Of a DNA stretch of 64,000 bases, positions 12,285-23,998 are shown piece after piece. The DNA comes from Rotaria socialis. Lineage: Eukaryota; Rotifera; Eurotatoria; Philodinida; Philodinidae. Numbering within the stretch: the stretch's first letter is position 1; the number at the start of each line of letters is the position of its first letter. The stretch is from NCBI GenBank assembly GCA_905331475.1, contig CAJNYU010002461.1, positions 21,636 through 85,635 on the forward strand, given 5' to 3'. The translations under genes and the position numbers were made by a program. The notes under the pieces are model-generated. The model was given only the letters and a program-made list of their open reading frames with translations, ran no database searches and was not told where the DNA came from.

Positions 12285-12643
12285 CATCCTATTCCGCAAA
12301 TGATGAACATTCCGGAATCAGTTCCGTCGATTCCGGAATTAGGTCAAATATGAACACTGTCCGATTCCGGAATTAGTTCGTCCGATTCCCAAAATTCCAC
12401 GGAATTCAGTCCAATTCCGGAATTAGGTGAAAGCGGAGTCACTGGTAATTCCGAGGAATTACACGGGTGTGGATGTGAATGTTAGTGTAAGTGCACTGAA
12501 TTCCGGAACCGTTGGGAATTAGGTGGAATCCGTTTGAATGCCGGAATTTAATCGGAAGGGATAAACGGAATTCCGGGGATTAGATGGAATTGGTTCCGTG
12601 AGAGGAACTGGTTCCGGAATGTTCAACATTGCGGAATAGGATG
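12285..12643. mobile_element. MITE-like element with about 40-bp terminal inverted repeats rich in TTCCGGAA
   Basis: The left end CATCCTATTCCGCAAATGAT and the reverse complement of the right end (CATCCTATTCCGCAATGTTG) match over roughly 40 bp, continuing into AACATTCCGGAA. The interior is filled with ATTCCGGAAT-type palindromic words and a G/T-rich stretch near 12463-12493. No coding capacity is seen. Related sequence occurs near 42152-42310 and 47450-47545, so it is a repeat family. Confidence 0.7.
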
Positions 12644-13689
12644 TATTCTCGTACAAACGAAAGAAATTTAACTGACTTTGCAACTATTAGCTAAGAATTG
12701 TGATTTCTTCATTGAGATTGCTATGAATATCGTTGAAGCAGATCTGATAGCGTCGTGTCAACACCGCAGCAATCAAACTGGTAGAAAAGTCGGTCTAATA
12801 TAAATATCACTATCCAAGTACGATTAATGATACTATCAAGTAGTCAACGTGTACAAAGGAAAAAACTACGAAATTTTTTATGTTGAACTTTCACAACTTG
12901 TGTTTTTGCGTAAAATCGGTAACAAATTTTGTCGCAATATCAAATGTGAGGCTGCAGTTGAGTTTAATTGAGCTATACACGAGTCTCAGCCATATACATA
13001 GTTATGTACAAGATTTAGACTATTAAATAAAGGTAGACCACAATGAAATAGCACAAGATCGAATTGATCCATAAATGATACTAGCTCTGTCTATCGCCAT
13101 GAGGAAAATTTGATTATCTCAGTGCTAATAAAACATTAGATTCATACTAAAAAACAACCACAAAGGTGAACACAGAGATTCTCAATCGTACTACAACAGT
13201 TTTCTACTACTAGTCGTACTATAATTTGAAATATATCAGAAATACGACCGTGTAAAGCTCCCCCATTGGTTCTCATTTTACTGTGCCATTCTATTTTTAG
13301 AAAAAGCGCTCTTTTATATTCATCTTGCATTATATATTGAAAGCCTCTAATGAACCAGTTGAAAACATTAGAGAAAAAACAATATTTACGATCGTGCCAT
13401 AGATCAAGAGCGACAACAAAAAATTGTTTTGATCATTTATTCATGGTTTATTTAAATCATACGCCTTTCCTTATAATCGAACACTGTGACTTTTCTTTCA
13501 TGTGCTTGTTTGCATTCACTATTATTTGGTTTTCTTTCAAGCACTTTAGTTCGCTCAGTTAACTATCCAAGACCATAGAAAAATAAATAATAGTTCTTTT
13601 TCTTCTATTTATGTTAGAACGAAGAAAGTCGATTCATTTTATATTTTATTGAAAATGTTGACTGCAAAAAATTGAATCAGGCATTAAAC
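12644..13689. other. Intergenic, nothing recognised
   Basis: No convincing exon, RNA gene or repeat was seen in this stretch. Confidence 0.45.
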
Positions 13690-13881
13690 ATGAGTGCAAC
13701 TGTGGAACCATCATTCAATGATTTAGTTACGACTGTGGATCCTTCGTCTTCTGGAACATCAGCAAGTATCAATCATGAAAAGGCTACGACTAGTAGCAAT
13801 TGGAATGGCGTGGTTACGGCTTGCCAGTGTTGTGACATGTATTGTTCTTTGATGTGTTGTTTATTTCGATGCTTTCGATGA
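13690..13881 (+). CDS. Small Ser/Thr-rich protein with Cys-rich C-terminus, hypothetical
   Basis: ATG at 13690 opens a 63-residue frame: a polar Ser/Thr-rich N-terminal part (VDPSSSGTSASINHEK), then a compact Cys-rich end (CQCCDMYCSLMCCLFRCFR). Clustered Cys beside hydrophobic residues could be palmitoylated or form a Cys-rich membrane tail. I do not recognise a family. It may also be a chance frame or one exon of a larger gene. Low confidence. Confidence 0.25.
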   Translation: MSATVEPSFNDLVTTVDPSSSGTSASINHEKATTSSNWNGVVTACQCCDMYCSLMCCLFRCFR

Positions 13882-14098
13882 CATCATGCCTATCGTGTTA
13901 TTTCTCTGTTTAGCATTTCATTTTATAGTTTCTCATTGGCAGTTTAAAATATTAATAAAATAGTTAGTTCTGCAGCAAAGTCATTTCTGCCAACCATTAT
14001 TAACTAATAGAAAATCTAGATTTTTGTATGTTTTTCAAGTGAATATGCTTCTTTCATTTCAGCAAAACGGAAGTGGTGGAAATAGTTCCTTAAGTCAG

Positions 14099-14408
14099 CA
14101 GTGTCCAAGGACTGAGAAATAGGAATTCCTAATGTGTCGAGGAATTATCAGTGCTGCTGTGATAATTCCTAGAGGAAATGGGAATCAACTATAGGTTCCC
14201 TCCCAGTTCCACCATTCACGAAAGTTACGATATTACTGTTTTAAAAAGAATTTTTGCATGAAATCATTGATTCTCACAATTTTTCAAGTGAAAATGACTG
14301 TAAAATCAAAAATCATCGTGAATATTCCATATTTTTATCTTTAGTATGCAAGGAATTGTAGGGGGGAACTGATGAGGAATTCCTAATCCTCAGTCCTTGG
14401 GCACCCCT
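14099..14408. mobile_element. Short MITE-like inverted-repeat element
   Basis: The left end GTGTCCAAGGACTGAG and the right end CTCAGTCCTTGGGCAC are complementary. The match continues inward as TAGGAATTCCT on both sides. A nested hairpin (GGAATTATCA against TGATAATTCC) lies near the left end. There is no coding content. The outer ends (CAGTG / AGGGGTG) faintly resemble hAT termini, but I could not find a clean target duplication. Confidence 0.55.
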
Positions 14409-14987
14409 CGACTATTTATATTGAATTTATATAATAATTTTAATTGAAAAATATATCAACATTAGGAGCCTTATTTTATGATAAATAAAAAGTAGGAAAA
14501 AAATCATTTTCCTGAACTGCTGTGCAACCACGAGTAAGAACGGATAAGGAAGTGATAGTGAAAAGACGCGCATACGTATTAGTTTGATCTGTTTTCAAAT
14601 CACTCTTTACAACTAATAATCGACTGTTCATTTGAAATACAAGAAACCGCTTCAGTAACATTTTTGAGTAGAAACAAAGTGAAATCAGGCAACGAAAATA
14701 GTGAATGCATCGGATACTTGCCATCGATGAGAAAGCCGAATAAAATGATGAAGCAGTAGAACGAAAAACAACGATAAAGCACATACTATCAGAACCATGC
14801 ATGTCTTTGGGCGTCGTGAATTTTTTTCCCAGTTAATGATTCTTTCTGTTTAAAAAAAAAGAAAAGAAGTAACAAAAGCTGACTTCTTGATGACGACTCG
14901 CTTGTAAAGCGGCAAAGAATTGCACGCGGCACGTGAAACGTTTCTTATTTTAATACAACTAAAATTTCATAATCAAATATTTATACA
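14409..14987. other. Intergenic, upstream of six-exon gene
   Basis: No exon was recognised. It includes the presumed promoter of the gene starting at 14988. Confidence 0.45.
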
Positions 14988-16335
14988 ATGAACGTATTAT
15001 TATCCGATGACCAGCAATTGTTAATAGTGAGAAATTTCAATCATTTGCTGAACTGTATTAATGGTTTTCACTTAAATCTATCCTTATTGTATATATTGAA
15101 ATATTTAAAAAATCTCAATTCATCATCAAGCAGTTATATCGATCATTCATTTCTCAATTATTTCAAGAGTTCTTACTTTACTGATGGTATGCTAAAGAAT
15201 ATGAAAACTTGAGTGGTTCAAATGTATTTTTTGTAAACTTTGATATTTTTTATTCCAACGGATTTAGGAGGAGTCCTTACAGAATTATTCATACCACTAC
15301 TGTGTCGTATTCACATTCTGATCATAGTATGGATTACTTACAAGTAATATCGGTCGATATGATAGAGTTTTAGTACATATTCATATAATCTTCTTTAATT
15401 TTAGGGCAACAACGTTTTACCACGTGTACTACCCTTTAATCAAACTGTATATCGATGAAAACGTAAGATCATGTTCTTCTCATTTTAATACATGTAAGCT
15501 TTGTTGAAAAAAATGTTAGGAAAGACTTCTCAACGAAGCACAATTAAATATACGAGATGACAATGAATGGAATGATGGGGAATCAACAACCGAGGTAAAT
15601 GATAATATCTTTGGCGACCATGCAATTATTATGATTGTGTCGACACGTGTCTACATATATTTATGGAAATAATTTTGTTGTTTTTTGCCGTCGTCCATAA
15701 GAGAGAAACATGATGTCAAGCGAAGTTTTCTCTGAGCCTTGAATAGTTTTAGTCTGTATGCTTACCCGGAGTTACAGAAATATCACCATAGGTTTCCTCA
15801 GGTATTATTAAAATTTCGTAATATAAGAGTGAGCAAACAATCGCATGGTTTCTTCTGTCTCAGTGAAATTTGCTGTACGAAGAAACTTAAAACAACTGAA
15901 TAAATCGGAATCAAGTTTTTAATTCTCAATATATGTACTTGAGCCATTCAAATTATGAGTAGAAGATGCGCCTGCAATCAATGAGAAAAGTAACATCTAC
16001 GTTCACATTTATTGAATTTATGGTCAACAGTGAAAAAAAATGCATTCTTATATATATTAAACTGAAAGTATTCAAAATTCACAGAAAATATTATAATTTC
16101 AACATTTGATCTATGATTACTATCTGTATTTTCCCCAAATTTTGAGTAGTTCGAATATACGTATTAAATGAATCTGTTTTAGATAGGTGTACAACCACTG
16201 GAAGAGGAGTCTGACCATAACTATGCAGCAGAAGATTTGCCCGTACGTATCTTTGCAAAATAAAAAATAAAGATTTTAATGTAACTTACTGTCTCATCAT
16301 TTTCACTTTTGCAGGTAACTGTAGACGGATATTAA
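14988..16335 (+). CDS. Unrecognised six-exon gene, probable membrane protein of 162 residues
   Basis: Six short exons (14988-15186, 15268-15343, 15405-15462, 15520-15594, 16183-16242, 16315-16335) join through GT-AG introns into exactly 163 codons including TAA. Consistent phases and codon-like content support a real gene. An in-frame stop lies just before the ATG at 14988. The N-terminal half is hydrophobic and Leu/Asn-rich. A likely membrane span is FIPLLCRIHILIIVWITY. It is followed by YYPLIKLYIDENERLLNEAQ and an acidic tail with EEESDHNYAAEDLP. The pattern of a membrane hairpin and then an acidic tail faintly recalls REEP/TB2-DP1 proteins, but I would not assign it. The fourth intron is unusually long (about 588 bp). 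A possible AATAAA lies at 16524. Confidence 0.6.
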
Positions 16336-16523
16336 CAATGATATACGTCCCAATGCAAAGTGGCTGTTGAAATCTATCGTATGCATGCAATTGTTTCCGC
16401 TATCTGTAAAAAGTTTTTATGGTGACCCCATTTTTTATTGTATCTATAGATTCATTTTGAATTAAGATGAAAAGTTTCTGATTATAGTATGTACGTGACT
16501 ATCCTGCACTCAATCTAATTGAA

Positions 16524-16529
16524 AATAAA
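16524..16529 (+). terminator. Poly(A) signal AATAAA of the six-exon gene
   Basis: A canonical hexamer about 190 bases after the stop codon at 16335. It could equally be a chance match in AT-rich DNA. Confidence 0.35.
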
Positions 16530-19500
16530 ATCATTTATCTTATTTTTATTGCATATCTACTTCATTCCATACGATTTTCACTTAAAAACGATTTAATGTT
16601 CGAAAATATAAGAATCACCACTGACCAAAGCGTTCTTGACCTGAGACTGCTACGACTTGCTCTATGCAGGCCACTATCATGCAAAAAAATGGGATACAAG
16701 AGCGTGTACTTGTTTTAACTCTTGATATAGGAAAAGTTTTATGGAAAATGATAAATAAAATTCTAATTACTGGTAAGTTCTTGTCATGACAAATGTATCG
16801 CTCATATGAGCATCCTTACGGCAATTGTTACTGCAGAATATAGCACATTGCTTGTTTAGCCCATTCACAAAAGTGAAAATTCCAATTTTATCATGTTAAT
16901 TAATTGACGATGAAATTTTAAATTACGACATGAAGAGCGTCTTTTATTCTTAGAGCAAAAATAGTGTCAAATGTTTCTTGTATCTGTAACAATACCTGGA
17001 GAAAATTCAGTAGCACGACAAATTTTCATACTCTTATACTGTACAACGGTTTTTGATGGTTTAATGGATTGAAATCTGTCTCCAGTTTACTATATCCTTA
17101 AAATTTCACTCTGATAGTACATGTCAAATTAGCAGGGACTCCGATTAGGGGGGTGGGACTGTGGAGGGTTCAGCCGCTCACAAAATTTAAGAAATAAAAA
17201 GTTGTTTCTGCGAAAATGTTTCCTATATGTTGGGTTATTCGAAAAGTTTTGATTACAGTACGTCTGTGTACCGTCAATTAAGTTGTTTCTTTTCTAGTAA
17301 AAATGTTGATTTACGCACTCTATTGTTAAATGAACATTCTCGTTCTGCAGTTATTCGTTTCTAATGGTGACTCCGCTGTTCATTTTCTATTCGTGCCAGA
17401 AAATCTGTAATTTCTACCTTTTACTGCTGTCAAAAAATCTAGCCATTCTATTTATTTCTGCCAGAAAGTTCACTCCACTCTATTTTTTATTTTATTTCTG
17501 GCAGAAAGTCTATTTGTAGTTTCTGCTAAAATTTAGCCCCCCTCACTTCGAAAAGTAATCGGGAACCATGATGATCTTAAATGACTTGGAAGAATCCTAA
17601 AAATTCAAAACTCAAACAGGCTATTATCATGGGGCGGTACTAGACAAAAAATACTGCGTGCCACGTGGCATTTACGTTTTCCAGTGTGTCTTAGCTGGTG
17701 TGTCGTTTCTTCCATGATGTCTAAACTACACCACATATTTTCTCTTATGTATCTATCATTTCACACGACGATGAATTTTTATGAATGTGTATAATTCAAG
17801 GTAGGCCTTTACCCTCACTAACTATTCATACTTCCGAAAATTCCAATGGTCCTTGATCGCTTTTGTCTTGGCTTAAATATTTTAATACCTCTAATCCCCT
17901 TTAGTTGCTGTTGTGTTGCTATATTGGAGATGAACTATTTGGTGAGTTAGCTCAATTATTTTGTAATTAATATACGTCCTCCAGAGGTTCTATGCGTAGC
18001 AGAAGACTTTTATTTCTGTGATATATATATCATGTTTTCTAAATCATCCATTGAATAGAGATGTGATTTCGTTTGTAAATAAGTCTTTTTGTGATGCACA
18101 CCTAGCGTGGCATCCATGTTCATTCTTCAAATAAGGATGATCCCTGATCAATCAGTGGGTACGTACATGGCAAATAACTGTTCAACTTGAAAATGATCTA
18201 TAAGAATATACCATAAGTTCCAATAGTTTTATTTTGCTGATTCCATTAGGCGAGTTTGCAGCGAGTCATGTCAAATTGACTAAGACAAAATATTGTTCCT
18301 TATCTTATTTTGGATAATTTAATCAAGCAAAGGCTCTACTTCAATTGGATTCTTACCTTTATTCGTTATTAGGTTTAATATTTGTGAGTTCTGACTTGAT
18401 AGTAACAAATATATTATGAGTGAAAATTTTATTTGACTTTTTATCAACACAATGGATATTGTTAATTTTTATTGATGAATTTAGAGAAAAACGTTTCGTT
18501 TCTGTTGTACGTAAAGAGTGTTCATGAGAATGCATTTCAATTTAATAGATAAATAGCATGAACAAGCAAGCATTGATTAACGTTTAATATAACTGCCACC
18601 GTGAAAGTATAACAAAAAGCTATCTCGATATTAGTGCGTGGGTTGAGATCAATTAGCTGTTGTCTGACGCTACTAAAAGCTATATGGAATACACTCAATC
18701 AAATTCTATGAACATCGGAGAACATAAGCAACGTCGGTCTGAACTATTGTCAGAAGAATATTGAAAAACAATCAAATTACTTTTGACTAATTACTGACGC
18801 ACCGTCTTTCTTCGTCTAGGCAAGATGTCGATGATGAGCATCATTTTCCTCTGCTTCTATAGCTTTAGCTGGCTGTCTCATCGTATTATTGATTTTAAAA
18901 ATAGAAGAGATCTTCAGAAATATATGTTTGAAAACTTTTACGCAAGAAGTCGACTAAACTTACATCGGATGGAGAGGTGAATGTTTTTCTTCGAAAAGAG
19001 CTTTTTTCATATGAGGCGAATCATAAGATTGAATCACATGCGATGAAAATGCGTGACATAATTGAAGAGGAATAAGCCAGAAAGGGTCGACTATCGATGA
19101 TCAGATAGCAAACTAGTACAACACTTCATTGGTTCCTGCCGCTTCACTTTATGAGAGTCGTTTGTGTTTGGCGTACCTCTTTCACCATAACAATCGCGGT
19201 ATACCATACGTGCAAAGCATATAGCGTAAAAGTTTTTCTGTACCTCTCAAACACAATAATTTACACAAAGATGCTGCAATCGCACACACAATCGAGTGAG
19301 AATGAGTGTTCAGGTCTCTTCGACAAAACAATTTCGTTTCTATCACACTTTCGGGGAACAAAACGCAAGACAAAAATACTACTTGAGCATTTTAAGCGTA
19401 ATGCATAAACAATAAACGTAAAATGATCCACTTTATTTTATCATTTGCTTTGTCTATAGCTGAATTTTAGTCGTCTAACTTCATACGTACCACTGGAGAA

Positions 19501-20101
19501 CATCTATTTTTATTCATGGGAACGAAGCAAACGTTAAACTGCGCCATCTAAATGGATAAATATTCTTTTGCAACTTTCAGCTCACCATCTCACAAAACAT
19601 GCACACAAAGATATGATCGATAACTTGGTGCTTACACAACGATAGCAGAGTCAGAAATTCGGCATGCTTGCGCGTAGCTGTTTAAGAGGAAAAAAATGAA
19701 AATTTGTCTGCTGCAAAGACCATACAACTCTCAAACATAATGTATTTGGTATTTTCGTCACCAAATTAAACGGTTTTAACACTATCAGCCAAGTGATTTA
19801 TTCTCAATCACATCATAAATCATCAAGAAACACTGACTATTTTCCGCCTTCTGCCGCGAATCATGGCAACGCTATGGCATTATTATTCTGATGTTGGTGG
19901 TCGTAGTCATCATAACTCGACTCTAAATGGAGATTGCAATTCAAAAAATCAAGATCTGTGCAATAGAAGAGAAATAATGCTTTCGGATTCAAATGGCGTG
20001 GACTATGATTCGTTGTATGCGCTTTTTCTTCTTTTTATAGCCTGCTATTTAAATATTATTTTGTTGTGATTAGTCATTTGTTTTCGTTGTACTGCTGAAG
20101 G
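16530..20101. other. Long intergenic stretch, no gene recognised
   Basis: About 3.5 kb with stops in all frames. A region near 17150-17540 has a G-run/C-run pair (AGGGGGGTGGGACT and AGCCCCCCTCACTT) and repeated tttctgccagaaa words between, perhaps an eroded inverted-repeat element. Short frames near 19151-20069 have no recognisable similarity. Confidence 0.4.
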
Positions 20102-21539
20102 ATGGGGATTCGCGGCGAAACACTTATTTTGCATCGAACATGGCTGCCACGATCGAGAATAAAAGTCATCGAGAAAATGGAGAAAAAAACAACGAGTGAT
20201 ATTGTCGAAGCTCAAGCAGAAACCTATCGTGTCTACAATACTCTCTGGGTTCAATTGTTGATTTACGTACTTGTTACACTTATCAACGCCATGCTTCCAG
20301 TAACATTTTCTTCGATTCAAACCAAGGCATCCTCATTTTTTCCATTACAACAACACAAGTCAACTCACTATCCGTAGTCTGTCTTTTCCTCTATGCACCT
20401 GGTACTGTGCTGTCAATATGGGCCTTTAACAAATTTTCGATGCAAGCAGTGATGATCATAGGTCCCTAACGAACATGGGAACATGGATTCGTCCTTTTTC
20501 ATTCATTACATTCAACCAAGGCTATGCGGCACTTCTGATTGGTCAACTCTTACCCGGTCTGTCAGCATCTATCTTTTTCAATGTAGTTGCTACATTTTGC
20601 AGTCGTTGGTTTGAAGTGAACAACGTGATCTTGCTATTGCTATCTACTCTATGGTCAGCATAATTGACCTAGGTATTGGCTCTCTGTTGTCGCCATTGAT
20701 CGTTTCCAGTCCTCCATCTTCTGATCAGTTTCTCCCCATTCTTATAATTGAATGTATTTTTGTTACGTTGACCACATTAGTAGTAATTATCTTCTATCGA
20801 TCAAAATCCTCAACACCCTCATCGCCCTCTGAGAAGCAGCAAGCAAGAGAATTCAAATAAGATTTTCTTGCTCTCATAAAAAATTACCACTTTCTCATCC
20901 TCCTGTTTTCTTTCAGCATTGACGTAGCTCTTCACAGTACAATAACCACGTTGCTCAATCAGTTCATTTCACCATCTGGATATTCTAGTGTGGATGTAAG
21001 TACATTCGGTACAATTATTATTCTGACTGGTCTTGTAAGTTCTGGTTTCGCTGGTGTACTGATGGATCGAACACATGCTTACCTTACCATGCTCAAAGTG
21101 TTTTGGAGCTTGTAATTCAATTCTTTTTTTCATTGTCATTCTTCGATCGTCCATGTTCTACCCCTTGGCTATCTCATGCGGATTCATGGGTCTTTTTCTA
21201 TTACCTCTGCTACCGGTTGTATTCGAATACGCCGTTGAATGCACTTATCCAGTAAATGCCACATGGTCAATTGGATTACTTTTATCTGTCAGTAATGTAC
21301 TTGGTGGTATTTTCGTTTTTATTCTCGAAGGACTGATAAAAAGAAATGTTCCAAAATACACACCAGGGGTTGTCGTTACGTCTGCCGCTACATTTATACT
21401 TTGTGTGATGATCATCGGTGCACTTCCGTTACTTTTCTACTATGTGCCCTATTTAAGGCTTCATAGTGAAGTGCCACATATAATCAAACATACGGCAAAT
21501 ACAAATGCACACTTGGGTGTGAATGAAGGCTTGAGTTAG
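20102..21539 (+). pseudogene. FLVCR/SLC49-like major facilitator transporter, broken copy
   Basis: Successive frames encode consecutive parts of one 12-TM transporter resembling the FLVCR (SLC49) family. These are RVYNTLWVQLLIYVLVTLIN and a TM2 region, LSVVCLFLYAPGTVLSIWAF in another frame, and GYAALLIGQLLPGLSASIFF with RWFEVN. Then come YSMVSIIDLGIGSLLSPLIV one frame over, an in-frame stop before DFLALIKNYHFLILLFSFSI, and finally a C-terminal block with SCGFMGLFLLPLLPVVFEYA. At least four frameshifts and two stops separate the blocks. Neighbouring genes are intact, so this is decay and not poor sequence. FLVCR proteins carry haem, choline or ethanolamine in other animals. I would not infer a substrate here. 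Confidence 0.78.
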
Positions 21540-22862
21540 CTATAGCTGCATCTATGTTTATTTTTATACTTGTGTGTACCGACGTGATTTTAATTGATAT
21601 TTTTATGTTCATTAAAAATCACCCGCAGGCGTAAACTAAAACAAGACATCTGTTCAAGTAAAAATACTGAAATCGGGTTCACACTATTTCTGCCAAATTT
21701 GTTTTAAAAACTTTCCGAAACTATCAACTCTCTTCTACGTCTGATAACATCCGGCTTATAGTCACTACCAGACAAGAGAAATTTATTAGCAGTTCTTGTA
21801 CCAGTTATCGAATCCAAACTTTGTCTTTTAATGTAGAATCAACACAAAATTCAGTCATATTCTTAGGTACGTCCGTGGACCAGATAGTGTGAATGCAAAT
21901 ACGAACTTTAATTTCATTCACTCCCGCTAACAGGCTGCTCATCAGCTGATGATGAATATTCAACAAAACACTATCAATAAATCACTAAAATTATGCCTTC
22001 ATGATTGTACAAGAAGTTTATTTAAATTTTTATTCATCTATATGAGCATTGTTCTACTAGTGATTTATAGGTCACAAAACAATGAACACTCAATGAATAT
22101 TTGAATAATCCTAAAATGAGCAATTTTGACAATAAGATATCTATTCGACTATTTTATATATCGAACTTACAGGTCCGATATGAATGGATTGGCCCAATTA
22201 ACGCATGACTGATGAATGTTTCTCAAGGTTCTTGCATTTTCGACATTCATTTATGTTATTAGTAATATTCTATTTACTATTATGTTTGCTGTTAAAATAC
22301 TTGCTTGATTTTAATGATCTAATCAATAATCATATTAGAAATGAATAGATTTTAGTGATGCTACAATTACGGCATTGATGACTCTATTCAGCTGCGTTGC
22401 TAACGTTGAAACGCGAATATTGTCAAATAAGGACGCGATGATTCTTGTATGAAAACTGAATGCTTCTTATAGAGAGAACCACAATGATGATGACAACTAT
22501 GATAAAAACTGTGAACAATTATTTTGCTTATATCACTACAACGATATTATGCAACAATGAAGTAGTCACTAATCACAAGGTGATTGAACAACGCTTAAGA
22601 TTGGAGAAGCCATAGCAATGATTTTCGCGGTGATCACGATAAATTTGTATGGATTTCTTTTTGACATGACTGAAAGCCTTCTAGATAAGTAATGTAGAGT
22701 AAGGTTACGTCACAATGCGAATAGCTGTAAAGACAGCCACGAATCATTCCAGATGTGTAGCCTATACGGTAATAGTAAAAGAACAGTGCTACAGAACAGA
22801 TTATAACATAGTAAAAAGACATCATACATTACGACAAAAACACTGTTTATTTATATCGTACA
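21540..22862. other. Intergenic, nothing recognised
   Basis: No gene seen. A short inverted pair TTCACACTAT (near 21671) and ATAGTGTGAA (near 21886) about 220 bp apart may mark an old MITE. Confidence 0.4.
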
Positions 22863-23093
22863 CTATGTAATAGAGACAATTCCTTTTATAAGTAATAGAA
22901 AACTGCAATACTGATGAATAGTAATGACCGGGAAATGGACAAAAAAAATGTTTCTCATTTGATACTGTTGGTAGACGTTTTCCTGACAAACGTATTGGTA
23001 GTAGTGAGTAGGTCGACAACACTGATGAGCAATGTAACGTTGATTGTAATGGTGAGTGTTTTTTAATGGATGCTTTGGTGGAGTTTCGTTCAA
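22863..23093 (-). pseudogene. Possible decayed CBM14-like (chitin-binding) fragment
   Basis: One minus-strand frame reads NQRYIAHQCCRPTHYYQYVC followed by QENVYQQYQ, similar in spacing to the middle of a CBM14 module (compare RLRFVATHSCCHYYEC in the gene at 1.9-4.0 kb). The flanking Cys residues fall in other frames. It may be an eroded module, or the region may be the 3' end of the ART gene in a different frame. Weak call. Confidence 0.3.
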
Positions 23094-23248
23094 ATGGTTT
23101 TTCTATGTACGAAAGTGGACTAGGGCAATCTAAACAAGGATACATGATTAGATATTGAATAGCTAATGGAACAGGGTGTGGGTATGCCTCTTGTTTTAGC
23201 CTATACGCTTAGGTCTCTTCTTTATTATTGTTTACCCTCGTATGTTCA

Positions 23249-23998
23249 TCAAGATATCATGGAAATAACATGTAGGACAAACTCACTTGCCATTTCGACT
23301 AAACATACTACATATGAGCCATCGGCCATCATAACCGGAGCTCCATCCATATGAAGTCTTGTTCCAGGCCAAAGCAGAACTTCATCGAAGACCGATGTGG
23401 TGTAGCCCGTTGCATTCTTTCCAGTAATAGAGTCGATTCTAAGAAGAGCTGCATCTGACCCCAGATAATCTTGGATAGTTGTATATGTTGTTGAAGCGGA
23501 ACTCATGGTGCACCACATAATATCTGGATTCATTTCTTTTAATATCCTGATACTATCGTGCATTCCTCGCCAAATAGGTTTTGTTACATTAGGTAACTTA
23601 TCCAATGCAGATTTCAATAAAGTGAGATACATAAGCCAAGGTGTGATTTGAGATTGATTCTCAGATCGTAATGATTGATTTAGTCGATCATACACACAAT
23701 ATTCATCCAGTCGTACAGTGTAAACATAAATAGCAGCTGATTCATCATGAGTGAGTCCATGTTCTGATGGGAAATGGCAGCTATTTTTCGCCTTTTCTAT
23801 ATAATGAGAATCGATTTTAGGAATGATGAAATCGAGAGCGAGTTCAAGTGAGACCAATGGTTTCATCAAATCAGAAGCGTTGATTAATGAAGTTTTTCTA
23901 CTATAGATATCAACATCGGTAAATCGATCCAATGCAAATAATCTATTACGTTCAGCATCGGATACTTCTTTTTTTCCACAACATAGAGAGCAGCCCAT
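23249..23998 (-). CDS. Mono-ADP-ribosyltransferase (ART, R-S-E type) with N-terminal lipidation motif
   Basis: The 249-residue frame shows the ARTC layout. IWRG (R144) is the NAD-binding Arg. MSSAS (S166-S169) is the Ser motif. VFDEVLLWPGTRL ends the E-motif with E206. Helical residues 45-135 precede the core, as in the large bdelloid ART family. ARTs transfer ADP-ribose from NAD+ to protein side chains. Two oddities are visible. The N-terminus MGCSLCCGKK fits myristoylation on Gly2 with palmitoylated Cys, implying an inner-membrane anchor, not secretion. The first Glu of the usual E-x-E is Phe (F204-D-E206), so Arg-specific transfer may be altered. The frame ends at a good donor (GCAA|GTGAGT near 23284), so further 3' exons toward 22820 are likely and the last residues listed may be intronic. 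Confidence 0.75.
   Translation of the reverse strand: MGCSLCCGKKEVSDAERNRLFALDRFTDVDIYSRKTSLINASDLMKPLVSLELALDFIIPKIDSHYIEKAKNSCHFPSEHGLTHDESAAIYVYTVRLDEYCVYDRLNQSLRSENQSQITPWLMYLTLLKSALDKLPNVTKPIWRGMHDSIRILKEMNPDIMWCTMSSASTTYTTIQDYLGSDAALLRIDSITGKNATGYTTSVFDEVLLWPGTRLHMDGAPVMMADGSYVVCLVEMASEFVLHVISMIS

Noticed and set aside
19863-20069. 68-residue frame just before the transporter pseudogene
   Set aside because: No family features; not joined in frame to the transporter and not needed for it.
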